Assembly: GCA_937900135.1 (NCBI GenBank)
Contig: CALCDJ010000080.1
Location: forward strand, 1 to 64,000
Origin: an uncultured Blautia sp.
GTDB lineage: Bacteria > Bacillota > Clostridia > Lachnospirales > Lachnospiraceae
DNA length: 64,000 nucleotides
Reading direction: 5' to 3'
Position 1 is the stretch's first letter. Each line of letters begins with the position of its first letter. Under the pieces are notes generated by a model that saw nothing but the letters and a program-made list of their open reading frames with translations, did no database searches and was not told the DNA's origin. Positions 50,010 to 58,104 of this stretch are shown here, piece by piece. The position numbers and the translations under genes were made by a program.

Positions 50010-50966
50010 ATGGAATTTCAAATTGTGATCCCGGTATTGATTTCTTTTGCGATCAGCCTTGTTTTAGGCCCGATCGTTATCCCCTTTTTGCGAAAACTGA
50101 AGATGGGGCAGACAGAACGTGTAGAGGGTGTGCAGTCTCACCTGAAAAAAGCAGGAACGCCTACAATGGGCGGAGTGATTTTTCTGATTGCGGCAGCAGT
50201 GACTGCTTTATTCTATATTAAGGACTATCCGAAGATCATTCCGGTTCTGTTTCTGACTCTTGGATTTGGTATCATTGGTTTTCTGGATGACTATCTCAAG
50301 GTGGTTCTGAAACGCTCCGACGGCCTGCTTCCCTGGCAGAAATTTGCACTCCAGGTGGTATTGACAGGAGTCTTTGTTTTTTACATTATGAACTATACAG
50401 ACATTTCCCTTACCATGCGGATTCCCTTCTGGGGCGGACATTACCTGAACCTGGGATGGCTTGCAGTTCCGGTGCTTTTCTTTGCGGTGATCGGAACGGT
50501 GAACGGGGTAAACTTTACAGATGGTCTGGATGGACTGGCTTCCAGCGTAACGCTGATTGTGGCAGTTTTCTTTACCGTGGTTTCCATTGGAACCAAGTCA
50601 GGAATTGAGCCCATTACCTGTGCTGTGGTAGGCGGACTGATGGGATTTTTGCTGTTTAACGTGTATCCTGCCAAGGTGTTTATGGGAGATACCGGTTCTC
50701 TGGCACTGGGAGGTTTTGTAGCCGGCTGTGCTTATATGATGCAGATGCCGCTGTTCCTTCTGCTGGTGGGACTCATTTATCTGGTGGAGGTTCTCTCCGT
50801 TATGATCCAGGTGACATATTTTAAGGCAACCCATGGAAAGCGTTTCTTCAAGATGGCGCCCATTCATCATCATTTTGAACTTTGCGGCTGGTCAGAAACC
50901 AGGATTGTGGCAGTGTTCTCTGTAGTTACTGCAATCATGTGTCTCATCAGTCTTTTGGCATTATAA
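50010..50966 (+). CDS. mraY: Phospho-MurNAc-pentapeptide translocase
   Basis: 318 residues, ten helices. Forms lipid I at the membrane. Motifs: AGTPTMGGVIFL, GFLDDYLKV, NFTDGLDGLASS and GDTGSLALGG, MAPIHHHFE. Start chosen at ATG 50010 (MEFQIVIPVLISFAIS) as in homologues; an ATG at 49968 would add 14 basic residues. The SD is GAGGTGTGAGG. Confidence 0.94.
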   Translation: MEFQIVIPVLISFAISLVLGPIVIPFLRKLKMGQTERVEGVQSHLKKAGTPTMGGVIFLIAAAVTALFYIKDYPKIIPVLFLTLGFGIIGFLDDYLKVVLKRSDGLLPWQKFALQVVLTGVFVFYIMNYTDISLTMRIPFWGGHYLNLGWLAVPVLFFAVIGTVNGVNFTDGLDGLASSVTLIVAVFFTVVSIGTKSGIEPITCAVVGGLMGFLLFNVYPAKVFMGDTGSLALGGFVAGCAYMMQMPLFLLLVGLIYLVEVLSVMIQVTYFKATHGKRFFKMAPIHHHFELCGWSETRIVAVFSVVTAIMCLISLLAL

Positions 50967-50979
50967 GGAGGAACAGACT

Positions 50980-52335
50980 ATGGAATTACAGGGAAAAAGA
51001 GTGCTGGTGTTCGGCACTGGCAAAAGCGGAATCGGCGCGGCTGATCTGCTGGGGGCAGTAGGAGCCCTGCCAATCCTGTATGACGGCAACGAAAAAACAG
51101 ATAAAGAAGCGGTGTTACATAAGACAGAAGGAAATTATCCTCTGGAGATTTACACAGGAACTCTTCCGGAAGAGGTACAGAAGCAGTTGGAACTTGTGGT
51201 ATTAAGTCCTGGAGTTCCCACAGACCTTCCCCTTGTGAAGCGCTTTTATGAACAGGGCCTTCCTGTATGGGGAGAAGTGGAGCTTGCTTACCGTACCGGC
51301 AAGGGAGAGGTGCTGGCAATCACCGGTACCAACGGAAAGACCACTACCACAGCGCTCCTTGGAAAGATCATGGCAGATGCCAGAGAATCCGTTTATGTAG
51401 TGGGAAATATTGGAACACCCTATACCTCCATGTCTCTTAAAATGCAGGAGGATACGGTGACAGTTGCAGAGATCAGCAGCTTCCAGCTGGAAACCATTGA
51501 GAACTTTGCCCCAAAGGTCAGCGCAATTTTAAATATCACAGAAGATCATCTGAACCGCCATCATACCATGGAGGAATACATTCGTGTGAAGGAACTGATT
51601 GTGAAAAACCAGACGGCAAAAGATACCTGTGTCCTGAATTATGAGGACGAGGTTTTGCGGGAATTTGGCAGAAATCTTGTGCCGAAAACCCTTTACTTCT
51701 CCAGTGTCCGTAAGCTGGAACAGGGAATTTATCTGGACGGGGATCAGATTGTGCTGAAAACAGAACAGGAAGAGATTCCAGTGGTAAAAACAGGAGAACT
51801 GAAGCTTCTGGGACAACACAATTTTGAGAATGTGATGGCGGCTGTGGCAATGGCATATTCTGCTGGTGTTCCCATGGAAAGCATCCGCAAAAGTATCTGC
51901 GCCTTTACGGCAGTGGAACATCGAATTGAGTATGTGACAGAAAAAAATGGCGTGGTATATTACAACGATTCCAAGGGAACCAATCCAGATGCGGCAATTA
52001 AGGGAATTCAGGCAATGAACCGTCCCACATATTTAATTGGAGGCGGCTATGATAAGGAATCCAGTTATGACGAATGGATTCAGTCTTTTGACGGTAAGGT
52101 GCGAAGCCTGGTGCTCATTGGACAGACAAAAGAAAAAATCAAGGCAGCGGCAGAACGTCTGGGATTTTTTGACGTGGTCCTTTGCGAGGATCTTAAAGAG
52201 GCAGTAACCTGGTGCGCAGGTATGGCTCGTCCAGGGGAAGCCGTGCTTTTGTCTCCTGCATGTGCAAGCTGGGGACAGTTTGACAACTATGAGCAGCGTG
52301 GAGATCGGTTTAAAGAATATGTAATGGAACTATAA
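50980..52335 (+). CDS. murD: UDP-MurNAc-L-alanine:D-glutamate ligase
   Basis: 451 residues. Adds D-Glu in the cytoplasm. N-terminal Rossmann segment (VLVFGTGKSGIGAADLL), ATP loop ITGTNGKTTTTALL (about 110), conserved HRIEYV and NDSKGTNPDA. AAGGAGG before the ATG, 13 bp after mraY. Normal length. Confidence 0.95.
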   Translation: MELQGKRVLVFGTGKSGIGAADLLGAVGALPILYDGNEKTDKEAVLHKTEGNYPLEIYTGTLPEEVQKQLELVVLSPGVPTDLPLVKRFYEQGLPVWGEVELAYRTGKGEVLAITGTNGKTTTTALLGKIMADARESVYVVGNIGTPYTSMSLKMQEDTVTVAEISSFQLETIENFAPKVSAILNITEDHLNRHHTMEEYIRVKELIVKNQTAKDTCVLNYEDEVLREFGRNLVPKTLYFSSVRKLEQGIYLDGDQIVLKTEQEEIPVVKTGELKLLGQHNFENVMAAVAMAYSAGVPMESIRKSICAFTAVEHRIEYVTEKNGVVYYNDSKGTNPDAAIKGIQAMNRPTYLIGGGYDKESSYDEWIQSFDGKVRSLVLIGQTKEKIKAAAERLGFFDVVLCEDLKEAVTWCAGMARPGEAVLLSPACASWGQFDNYEQRGDRFKEYVMEL

Positions 52336-52341
52336 TCAGGA

Positions 52342-52380
52342 ACAGGCGGTGTTCTGCAAAGAGTGCAGAATACCGCCTGT
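52342..52380 (+). other. Long intercistronic hairpin murD/ftsW
   Basis: A 17-bp stem with one G-U pair: ACAGGCGGT-g-TTCTGCA (52342-52358), AAGAG loop, TGCAGAA-t-ACCGCCTGT (52364-52380), beginning 6 bp after the murD stop. No T-tract follows, so not a standard terminator. Confidence 0.7.
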
Positions 52381-52463
52381 AAGTTTCTGGAAAAAGGTTT
52401 CAGTCATATCCACGGGTAATGCTTTCATATTCTATAAAGAATGATGGAGACAAGAGGCAGGGT

Positions 52464-53612
52464 ATGGGCAAAAGGGAAGAAGACAGACTGTATGGTTCCA
52501 AAGATATGACGCTCCTGGCTTTGGTGCTGCTTCTGGTGGTGTCAGGGCTGGTGATTTTGTTCAGTACCAGCGCCTATAATGGAAGAGTCCGGTTCCAGGA
52601 CCCGGCTTATTATTTTAAAAAGCAGTTTTTTGCCACTGCTCTGGGGCTGGGAGTTATGTATGCTGTATCCAGAATGGACTATCATGTCCTGGCAGCGCTG
52701 GCTCCCTGGGGATATCTTTTGTCTTTGCTGTTGTCTACGGCCGTTCTTCTGGTGGGACAGGAAATCAACGGTTCAAAACGCTGGCTGAATTTCGGTCCCC
52801 TATCTTTTCAGCCTTCGGAGTTTGCCAAGGTGGCAGTAATCTTGTTTCTGGCCTGGCAGATTGATAGAACCAGAAAAAGTACAGCCAGCTTCTGGTTTAT
52901 GTGTCGTACCATGCTTACCCTCCTTCCCATAGTGGGACTGGTAGGCTCCAACAATCTCAGTACGGCGATTATCATTCTGGGAATTGGAGTGATTCTGATT
53001 TTTGTATCCAATCCTGGATATCTGCAGTTTTTGGGGATTGGGGGAGCTGGTCTGGCTTTTGTGGCGGCTTTTCTGGCGGGGGAAAGCTATCGTCTGGAAC
53101 GTCTGGCTATCTGGAGAAATCCGGAAAAGTACGAAAAAGGATTTCAGACCATACAGGGGTTGTATGCCATTGGAAGCGGAGGGATTTTTGGAAGAGGGCT
53201 GGGTAGCAGCCTGCAGAAGCTGGGATTTGTGCCAGAAGCGCAAAATGACATGATTTTTTCTATTATCTGTGAGGAACTGGGGCTTTTGGGTGCAGTTGTG
53301 CTTATCCTGCTGTTTGCCCTTTTGCTCTGGCGGTTATGTGTGATTTCCATGCACAGTCGTGATCTTTTAGGCGCCCTGATCAGCGCTGGGATTCTGGCTC
53401 ACATGGCAATTCAGGTGATTCTGAATATCGCCGTGGTAACCAATACCATACCAAATACTGGAATTACCCTTCCCTTTGTGAGTTATGGAGGCACATCCAT
53501 TGTTTTCCTTCTGGGAGAGATGGGGCTGGCCTTTAGTGTGAGCAGTCACACAACCTCTTCCCCTGCATACAATAAAAGTAAGAGGCCCTTTAGGAGTGAA
53601 AGGCGTGGATAA
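52464..53612 (+). CDS. ftsW: FtsW/SpoVE peptidoglycan polymerase (SEDS)
   Basis: 382 residues from ATG 52464 (GAGGCAGGG ahead; a longer frame from 52419 lacks a site). Ten-helix SEDS glycosyltransferase: FSTSAYNG, NGSKRWLNFGPLSFQPSEFAKVA, the ESYRLERL loop region, GLGSSLQKLGFVPEAQNDMIFSIICEELG and NTIPNTGITLPFVSYGG. Polymerises lipid II with a partner class B PBP. Which PBP it serves is open, since only one SEDS gene but two PBPs are in this cluster. Confidence 0.92.
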   Translation: MGKREEDRLYGSKDMTLLALVLLLVVSGLVILFSTSAYNGRVRFQDPAYYFKKQFFATALGLGVMYAVSRMDYHVLAALAPWGYLLSLLLSTAVLLVGQEINGSKRWLNFGPLSFQPSEFAKVAVILFLAWQIDRTRKSTASFWFMCRTMLTLLPIVGLVGSNNLSTAIIILGIGVILIFVSNPGYLQFLGIGGAGLAFVAAFLAGESYRLERLAIWRNPEKYEKGFQTIQGLYAIGSGGIFGRGLGSSLQKLGFVPEAQNDMIFSIICEELGLLGAVVLILLFALLLWRLCVISMHSRDLLGALISAGILAHMAIQVILNIAVVTNTIPNTGITLPFVSYGGTSIVFLLGEMGLAFSVSSHTTSSPAYNKSKRPFRSERRG

Positions 53613-54870
53613 AATTCGCATCGCAGGGGGAACGCCCCTTCACGGGACTGTTTCCATACAAGGCTCCAAAAATGCGGCGCTGCCTATGATGGCTGCGTCT
53701 CTTCTTTTTCCAGGCGTGAGTGTGCTTCGGGGATGCCCGGAAATTGCAGATGTGTGGTGCATGGAACAGATTTTAACGGAATTAGGCGCAGAAACCTGGT
53801 GGGAAGGGCATGACCTCTATCTGGATTGTACCAGCGCAGACAAAAACTGGATTCCTGGAAGTTATACAGGAAGAATGCGCTCATCCATGATCCTTTTGGG
53901 CCCCATGCTTGGGAGAAATCAGAAGGGAGCGCTGGGGTATCCAGGGGGCTGTGTCATTGGACGAAGACCCATTGATCTTCATATGATGGTGCTGAAGGAG
54001 CTGGGAGCAGAGCTTTGGCAGGGGCCAGAAATGATTCAGGCATCCTGTGGAAGGCTCAGGGGAAAAGAAATATTTTTTTCCGGAAAAAGTGTGGGGGCAA
54101 CGGAGCAGGGAATTTTGTCTGCGGTTTTGGCAGAAGGGGAGACCATTTTTCATAATTGCGCCAGAGAACCGGAAATCCAGTGGCTGTGCCGTTATCTCAG
54201 AAGTATGGGGGCCAGGATACAGGGAGAAGGAGAGGACTGTATTCGGATTTGTGGGGTAAGTTCACTGGAAAGAGGGGGAGATATGAAGGTTCCCCCTGAC
54301 CGGATCGTAGCTGGAACGTATCTTTGTGCCTGCGCGGCTACCAGGGGAAACATTGTTCTGGAGAATCCTCCGGTGGAGGAATTAAAGGCCTTCCTTGAGG
54401 TATATGGGAAAATGGGTGGACAATACAAAGTAAAGAGTGGTAAACTAATAGCGGACGGAAGCGCTGTGGGATTTCCCATTCCATTTCTGGAAACAGAGGT
54501 GTATCCAGGCTTTCCCACAGATCTCCAGTCTCCTCTGATGGCAGTGCTTGCTACCATACCGGGCACCAGCTGCATCAGAGAACAGATTTTTGAGGATCGT
54601 TACAAGGCAGCAGCCTGGCTGAATAATATGGGCGCCAGAATTGAAGTAAAGGAAGGAACCGCCTGGATTTACGGAGGGCATCCTCTTCACGGGGGGCAGG
54701 TACAGGCAGAAGAACTGCGGGGAGGAGCGGCGCTGGTACTGGCAGCGCTTTCTGCAAAAGGTGTAACGGAGATACGGGGATATTCTTTTATCAGGCGTGG
54801 ATATGAACATATCTGCGAAGACATGGAAGCTCTTGGAGGTAGAATTATAAAGGACACAGGATCAGAGTAA
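53605..54870 (+). CDS. murA: UDP-GlcNAc 1-carboxyvinyltransferase
   Basis: 421 residues from GTG 53605, which is 9 bp after AGGAG and overlaps the ftsW end; GTG 53596 is too near that site. EPSP-synthase fold; catalytic Cys in YPGGCVIGRRPIDLH, GSKNAALPMMAASLL near the start, and RGGAALVLAALSA. First committed step of peptidoglycan synthesis and target of fosfomycin. The sequence is rather diverged from standard MurA (ESI-type AT-stretch differs), so it may be the second paralogue (MurA2/MurZ) with another copy elsewhere. Confidence 0.87.
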   Translation: MDKIRIAGGTPLHGTVSIQGSKNAALPMMAASLLFPGVSVLRGCPEIADVWCMEQILTELGAETWWEGHDLYLDCTSADKNWIPGSYTGRMRSSMILLGPMLGRNQKGALGYPGGCVIGRRPIDLHMMVLKELGAELWQGPEMIQASCGRLRGKEIFFSGKSVGATEQGILSAVLAEGETIFHNCAREPEIQWLCRYLRSMGARIQGEGEDCIRICGVSSLERGGDMKVPPDRIVAGTYLCACAATRGNIVLENPPVEELKAFLEVYGKMGGQYKVKSGKLIADGSAVGFPIPFLETEVYPGFPTDLQSPLMAVLATIPGTSCIREQIFEDRYKAAAWLNNMGARIEVKEGTAWIYGGHPLHGGQVQAEELRGGAALVLAALSAKGVTEIRGYSFIRRGYEHICEDMEALGGRIIKDTGSE

Positions 54871-54871
54871 G

Positions 54872-56092
54872 ATGAGTGCATTTGATTACAAAAAAGAATT
54901 AAAACTGGACAAAAAAACCTGGAAGATCATCTGGGGCAGTCTTGCGGCGCTGGCGCTGGCAGGCATTGTTTTCTTTTTCGTCTATTTTCGGGTAGAAGAG
55001 GTGGAGGTAATGGGAAGCAGCCATTACTCCAAGGACGAGATCAGGGAAATGATTCTGAGAGGGCCGCTGGCGTCCAATTCTGTGCTGGCCCCCCTTCTGT
55101 ATTCCACCAACGATACCGGAGACATTCCTTTTGTGGAGGGATTCCGCGTAAAGCAGGCCAACAGGAATACACTGGTCATCAGTGTAAAAGAAAAGAAACC
55201 GGTGGGCTGTATTCCGTATCTGGACAGTTATGTATATTTTGACAGAAACGGAGTGTTTGTGGAAAGCTCCAGGGAACGGGATGAAGCTGTGCCGTATTTT
55301 GACGGGATTCAGGTGAATAAGGTCATAAAAAATGAAAAGATTCCCATCAAGGGAACTACGGTGCTGAATACAGCGGTGGCCCTTGCTACTATTTTCCAGA
55401 AAAACCAGATGATTCCCGACCATATTCAGTTTGACCAGAATTATCAGATCAATCTGGTTTACGGAGATATTACAGTACAGCTGGGAAAGGACAAGTATCT
55501 GGAGGACAAGATGTCAAGAGTCATTGCCATTTTGCCAAAGCTGGCCGGAGAAAAGGGAATCCTCCATCTGGAAAGTGTGACAGACAGCACGAAGACCATT
55601 ACCTTTGAGCGGGATCAGGCAGAGACAGAAGAACTGGAATATGCCCTTGAAAAATGGGTGGGCGGCTATGATGAAGAACTGGATTACACCGGAGAAGGAG
55701 AATATGACCAGTATGGCAATTATGTGGGGCCGAAACCTACCAAGGAAAGCATAGAAGCCCATGGAGACTGGAAAGGCGGCTATAATGAAGATGGAGGTTA
55801 TACCGGAGAAGGAGAATATGACCGGGAGGGAAATTATGTGGGCCCGTCACCGGATGCTGCCCAGGAAGAAGACGCCAATTCCTCCGGTGATGAAAATGAA
55901 GACAGTCAGTACGATGAATACGGAAATAACGTTGGAGACAGTCAGTACGATGAATATGGAAATTACGTTGGAGACAGCCAGTACGACGAATACGGAAATT
56001 ATGTCGGGGACAGCCAGTATGATGAATACGGAAATTATGTCGGAGACAGCCAGTATGACGCCTATGGAAACTACATGGGAGACAGCCAGTAA
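54872..56092 (+). CDS. divIB: Divisome protein FtsQ/DivIB with a repeat-bearing tail
   Basis: 406 residues. Short cytosolic part, membrane helix (about 17-40, IIWGSLAALALAGIVFFFVYF), POTRA domain (VEEVEVMGSSHYSKDEIREMIL), then the beta domain to about residue 250. After that comes an unusual 150-residue acidic, Tyr/Gly-rich tail: two longer units (GGYDEELDYTGEGEYDQYGN and GGYNEDGGYTGEGEYDREGN, each followed by YVG), then five 12-residue repeats DSQYDEYGNYVG. The stop codon interrupts a sixth copy. Family members usually end shortly after the beta domain. Confidence 0.88.
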   Translation: MSAFDYKKELKLDKKTWKIIWGSLAALALAGIVFFFVYFRVEEVEVMGSSHYSKDEIREMILRGPLASNSVLAPLLYSTNDTGDIPFVEGFRVKQANRNTLVISVKEKKPVGCIPYLDSYVYFDRNGVFVESSRERDEAVPYFDGIQVNKVIKNEKIPIKGTTVLNTAVALATIFQKNQMIPDHIQFDQNYQINLVYGDITVQLGKDKYLEDKMSRVIAILPKLAGEKGILHLESVTDSTKTITFERDQAETEELEYALEKWVGGYDEELDYTGEGEYDQYGNYVGPKPTKESIEAHGDWKGGYNEDGGYTGEGEYDREGNYVGPSPDAAQEEDANSSGDENEDSQYDEYGNNVGDSQYDEYGNYVGDSQYDEYGNYVGDSQYDEYGNYVGDSQYDAYGNYMGDSQ

Positions 56093-56116
56093 GATGCCTA
56101 CGGAAATTAATCGGAG
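55901..56116 (+). repeat. 36-bp tandem repeats at the divIB 3' end, crossing the stop
   Basis: Units at 55901, 55937, 55973, 56009 and 56045 encode DSQYDEYGNNVG, three DSQYDEYGNYVG and DSQYDAYGNYMG. A sixth unit (56081-56116) begins GACAGCCAG but its first Tyr codon is TAA (the real stop, 56090-56092) and its second Tyr codon is also TAA; GATGCCTACGGAAAT between them still matches the fifth copy. Confidence 0.93.
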
Positions 56117-56211
56117 GGGAATAAGACAGGAAGAAAACACCAGGAGATCGTTGGTCTTCTGTGAATATGACGAAAATTCGTGAAAAAAGTATAAAAAAAC
56201 AAAAATAGAGG

Positions 56212-56240
56212 TTGATTAATTCCAGAAAAAAATATATGAT
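56212..56240 (+). promoter_or_regulatory. Promoter of ftsZ
   Basis: TTGATT, 17 bp, TATGAT in the 216-bp gap before ftsZ; start near 56247. It allows ftsZ transcription independent of the upstream cluster. Confidence 0.55.
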
Positions 56241-56308
56241 ATATCTATATGTAGCTTGATAAAACAAGACAGAAATAGATATCAGGTAGAAATGAAGGAG
56301 GAAGTACA

Positions 56309-57475
56309 TTGTTAGAGATAATGACAAATGAGGCCGAATCATCTGCGAAGATCATAGTCATCGGCGTAGGCGGTGCCGGAAATAATGCAGTAAACAGGAT
56401 GGTGGAAGAAGCCATCGGCGGAGTGGAGTTTGTAGGTGTCAACACTGATAAGCAGGCTTTGACTCTGTGCAAAGCTCCGACAGTACTTCAGATTGGTGAG
56501 AAGATAACCAAAGGACTTGGTGCAGGAGCAAAACCAGAGGTTGGCCAGAAGGCTGCTGAGGAAAGTATAGAAGAAGTAAAACAGTTAGTAGAAGGCGCAG
56601 ATATGGTGTTTGTTACCTGTGGTATGGGCGGCGGAACCGGAACCGGTGCTGCTCCGGTGATCGCAGCGGCAGCCAAAGAACTTGGTATCCTGACTGTTGG
56701 CGTTGTTACCAAGCCATTCCGTTTTGAAGCTAAGACACGTATGAACAATGCGTTAGCTGGAATCGAAAATCTGAAGAAAGCTGTTGATACCCTGATTGTA
56801 ATCCCCAATGACAAGCTGTTGGAGATCGTTGACCGCCGGACAACCATGCCGGAAGCTCTCCGCAAGGCAGATGAAGTGCTGCAGCAGGCAGTACAGGGAA
56901 TTACAGACCTTATTAACCTGCCGGCATTGATCAACCTTGACTTTGCAGATGTGCAGACAGTAATGACAGATAAGGGAATCGCACATATTGGTATTGGTGA
57001 GGCAAGAGGAGACGACAAGGCAATGGAAGCTGTTCAGCAGGCAGTATCCTCTCCGCTTCTGGAAACAACCATTAAGGGCGCTACCCATGTAATCATCAAT
57101 ATTTCCGGTGACATCTCTCTGATGGATGCCAATGATGCGGCAAGCTATGTACAGGAGCTTACCGGAGAAGAAGCAAATATCATCTTTGGTGCAATGTATG
57201 ATGATTCTGTAGCAGATTATGCAAGAATCACAGTAATTGCAACAGGATTAAATGATGCAGCTGCACAGAGCACCAGCGCATTTGGCAGCAGAGGAACCTC
57301 TTCTCCATTTGGCATGAAGAAACCGGCAGCAGGAGCATCTGGAAGCACCAGCGGTATGAATATGCCAAGCTTCAGTCTTCCAACTATGAATGCCACTCCG
57401 TTCAGCGCTAAGGTTCCATCCAGCACTGTACAGAAGAAGGATATTCAGATTCCGGATTTCTTAAAGAACAGATAA
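56309..57475 (+). CDS. ftsZ: Cell division GTPase FtsZ
   Basis: 388 residues. Start is TTG 56309: AAGGAGG (56295-56301) is 7 bp upstream, whereas the ATG four codons later would be 19 bp away. Tubulin-like GTPase with GVGGAGNNAVNRM, GGGTGTGAAPVIA (T4 loop), the NLDFADVQTVM synergy region and the C-terminal peptide IQIPDFLKNR that binds FtsA/SepF/ZapA-type partners. Forms the Z ring. Followed by a strong terminator that ends the cluster. Confidence 0.97.
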   Translation: MLEIMTNEAESSAKIIVIGVGGAGNNAVNRMVEEAIGGVEFVGVNTDKQALTLCKAPTVLQIGEKITKGLGAGAKPEVGQKAAEESIEEVKQLVEGADMVFVTCGMGGGTGTGAAPVIAAAAKELGILTVGVVTKPFRFEAKTRMNNALAGIENLKKAVDTLIVIPNDKLLEIVDRRTTMPEALRKADEVLQQAVQGITDLINLPALINLDFADVQTVMTDKGIAHIGIGEARGDDKAMEAVQQAVSSPLLETTIKGATHVIINISGDISLMDANDAASYVQELTGEEANIIFGAMYDDSVADYARITVIATGLNDAAAQSTSAFGSRGTSSPFGMKKPAAGASGSTSGMNMPSFSLPTMNATPFSAKVPSSTVQKKDIQIPDFLKNR

Positions 57476-57487
57476 AGAACAGACATC

Positions 57488-57530
57488 AAGCCCCCTTACA
57501 GCGGAAGCCAGTAAGGGGGCTTGTTTTTTC
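57488..57530 (+). terminator. Terminator of ftsZ
   Basis: AAGCCCCCTTAC (57488-57499) pairs perfectly with GTAAGGGGGCTT (57511-57522), then G and six T's. Confidence 0.93.
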
Positions 57531-57588
57531 TGTTTAAGAACTGGAAAGAAATTCCTGTACAAACAAAGGGGGAGAGAAAACAAAGGGA

Positions 57589-57912
57589 TCAGTGGCAGAA
57601 GAAGGTGCCGCATTTGGTATCGTGGCAGTTACATGCATTGTGGCCTTCGATATCAATGGCGGAAGCAGTACAGCGGCAGTTGTCGTTGTAAGTGCATTCT
57701 TTCGCTTTGCAGTCGATCTGAATCTTTTCGCATCCGCAGCCTCCATCAGACACCTGATTGGTGAAGCCCCCGGTTCCTTTTTCACGGAAGCTTCCGCAGG
57801 CAGTGTCCGTGGAACTGTGGGCTCTGTCTCCAAGAACCTCAATTTCACCCTTGGAGCAAAGCTGGTTCTGGTTGTACATGCATGTAGTGGCAGAACATTT
57901 TAAAAGTGTCAT
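57589..57912 (-). CDS. Cysteine-rich DUF1540 protein
   Basis: 107 residues, 15 cysteines. Two DUF1540-like units: MTLLKCSATTCMYNQNQLCSKGEIEV...TACGSF (about 1-44) and IQIDCKAKECTYNDNCRCTASAIDI...TKCGTFF (about 63-106), joined by a Gly-rich linker with GGCGC. The repeated C-x4-C-x(4-6)-C pattern suggests a metal-binding knuckle. Function of the family is unknown to me; common in Clostridia, sometimes linked to spores or redox. AAGGAGG precedes the start. Stands alone, opposite to both neighbours. Confidence 0.85.
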   Translation of the reverse strand: MTLLKCSATTCMYNQNQLCSKGEIEVLGDRAHSSTDTACGSFREKGTGGFTNQVSDGGCGCEKIQIDCKAKECTYNDNCRCTASAIDIEGHNACNCHDTKCGTFFCH

Positions 57913-58031
57913 AGTGATATCCTCCTTTTTATGACAGAGTCATGTGTCAACTCATGTCTCTGGTCTGGCTGCAGTTCTGTTTTGAAATGCAGCTGCAGTA
58001 TCAGTATCTGCAAAAAAAATAAGATTATGTA

Positions 58032-58061
58032 TTGTTTTTCAATTTAAAGTGATGCTATAAT
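58032..58061 (+). promoter_or_regulatory. Promoter of the sodium symporter gene
   Basis: TTGTTT, 18 bp, TATAAT, about 44 bp before the ATG. Confidence 0.5.
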
Positions 58062-58104
58062 AAGGACAATATGTCATTTTACGACAAAGGAAGGGAGAGA
58101 AATC

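Noticed and set aside
55737..56342. Minus-strand open frame of about 200 codons with HRTGC repeats
   Set aside because: It is antisense to the DivIB 36-bp repeats and runs into the ftsZ leader; no ribosome site.
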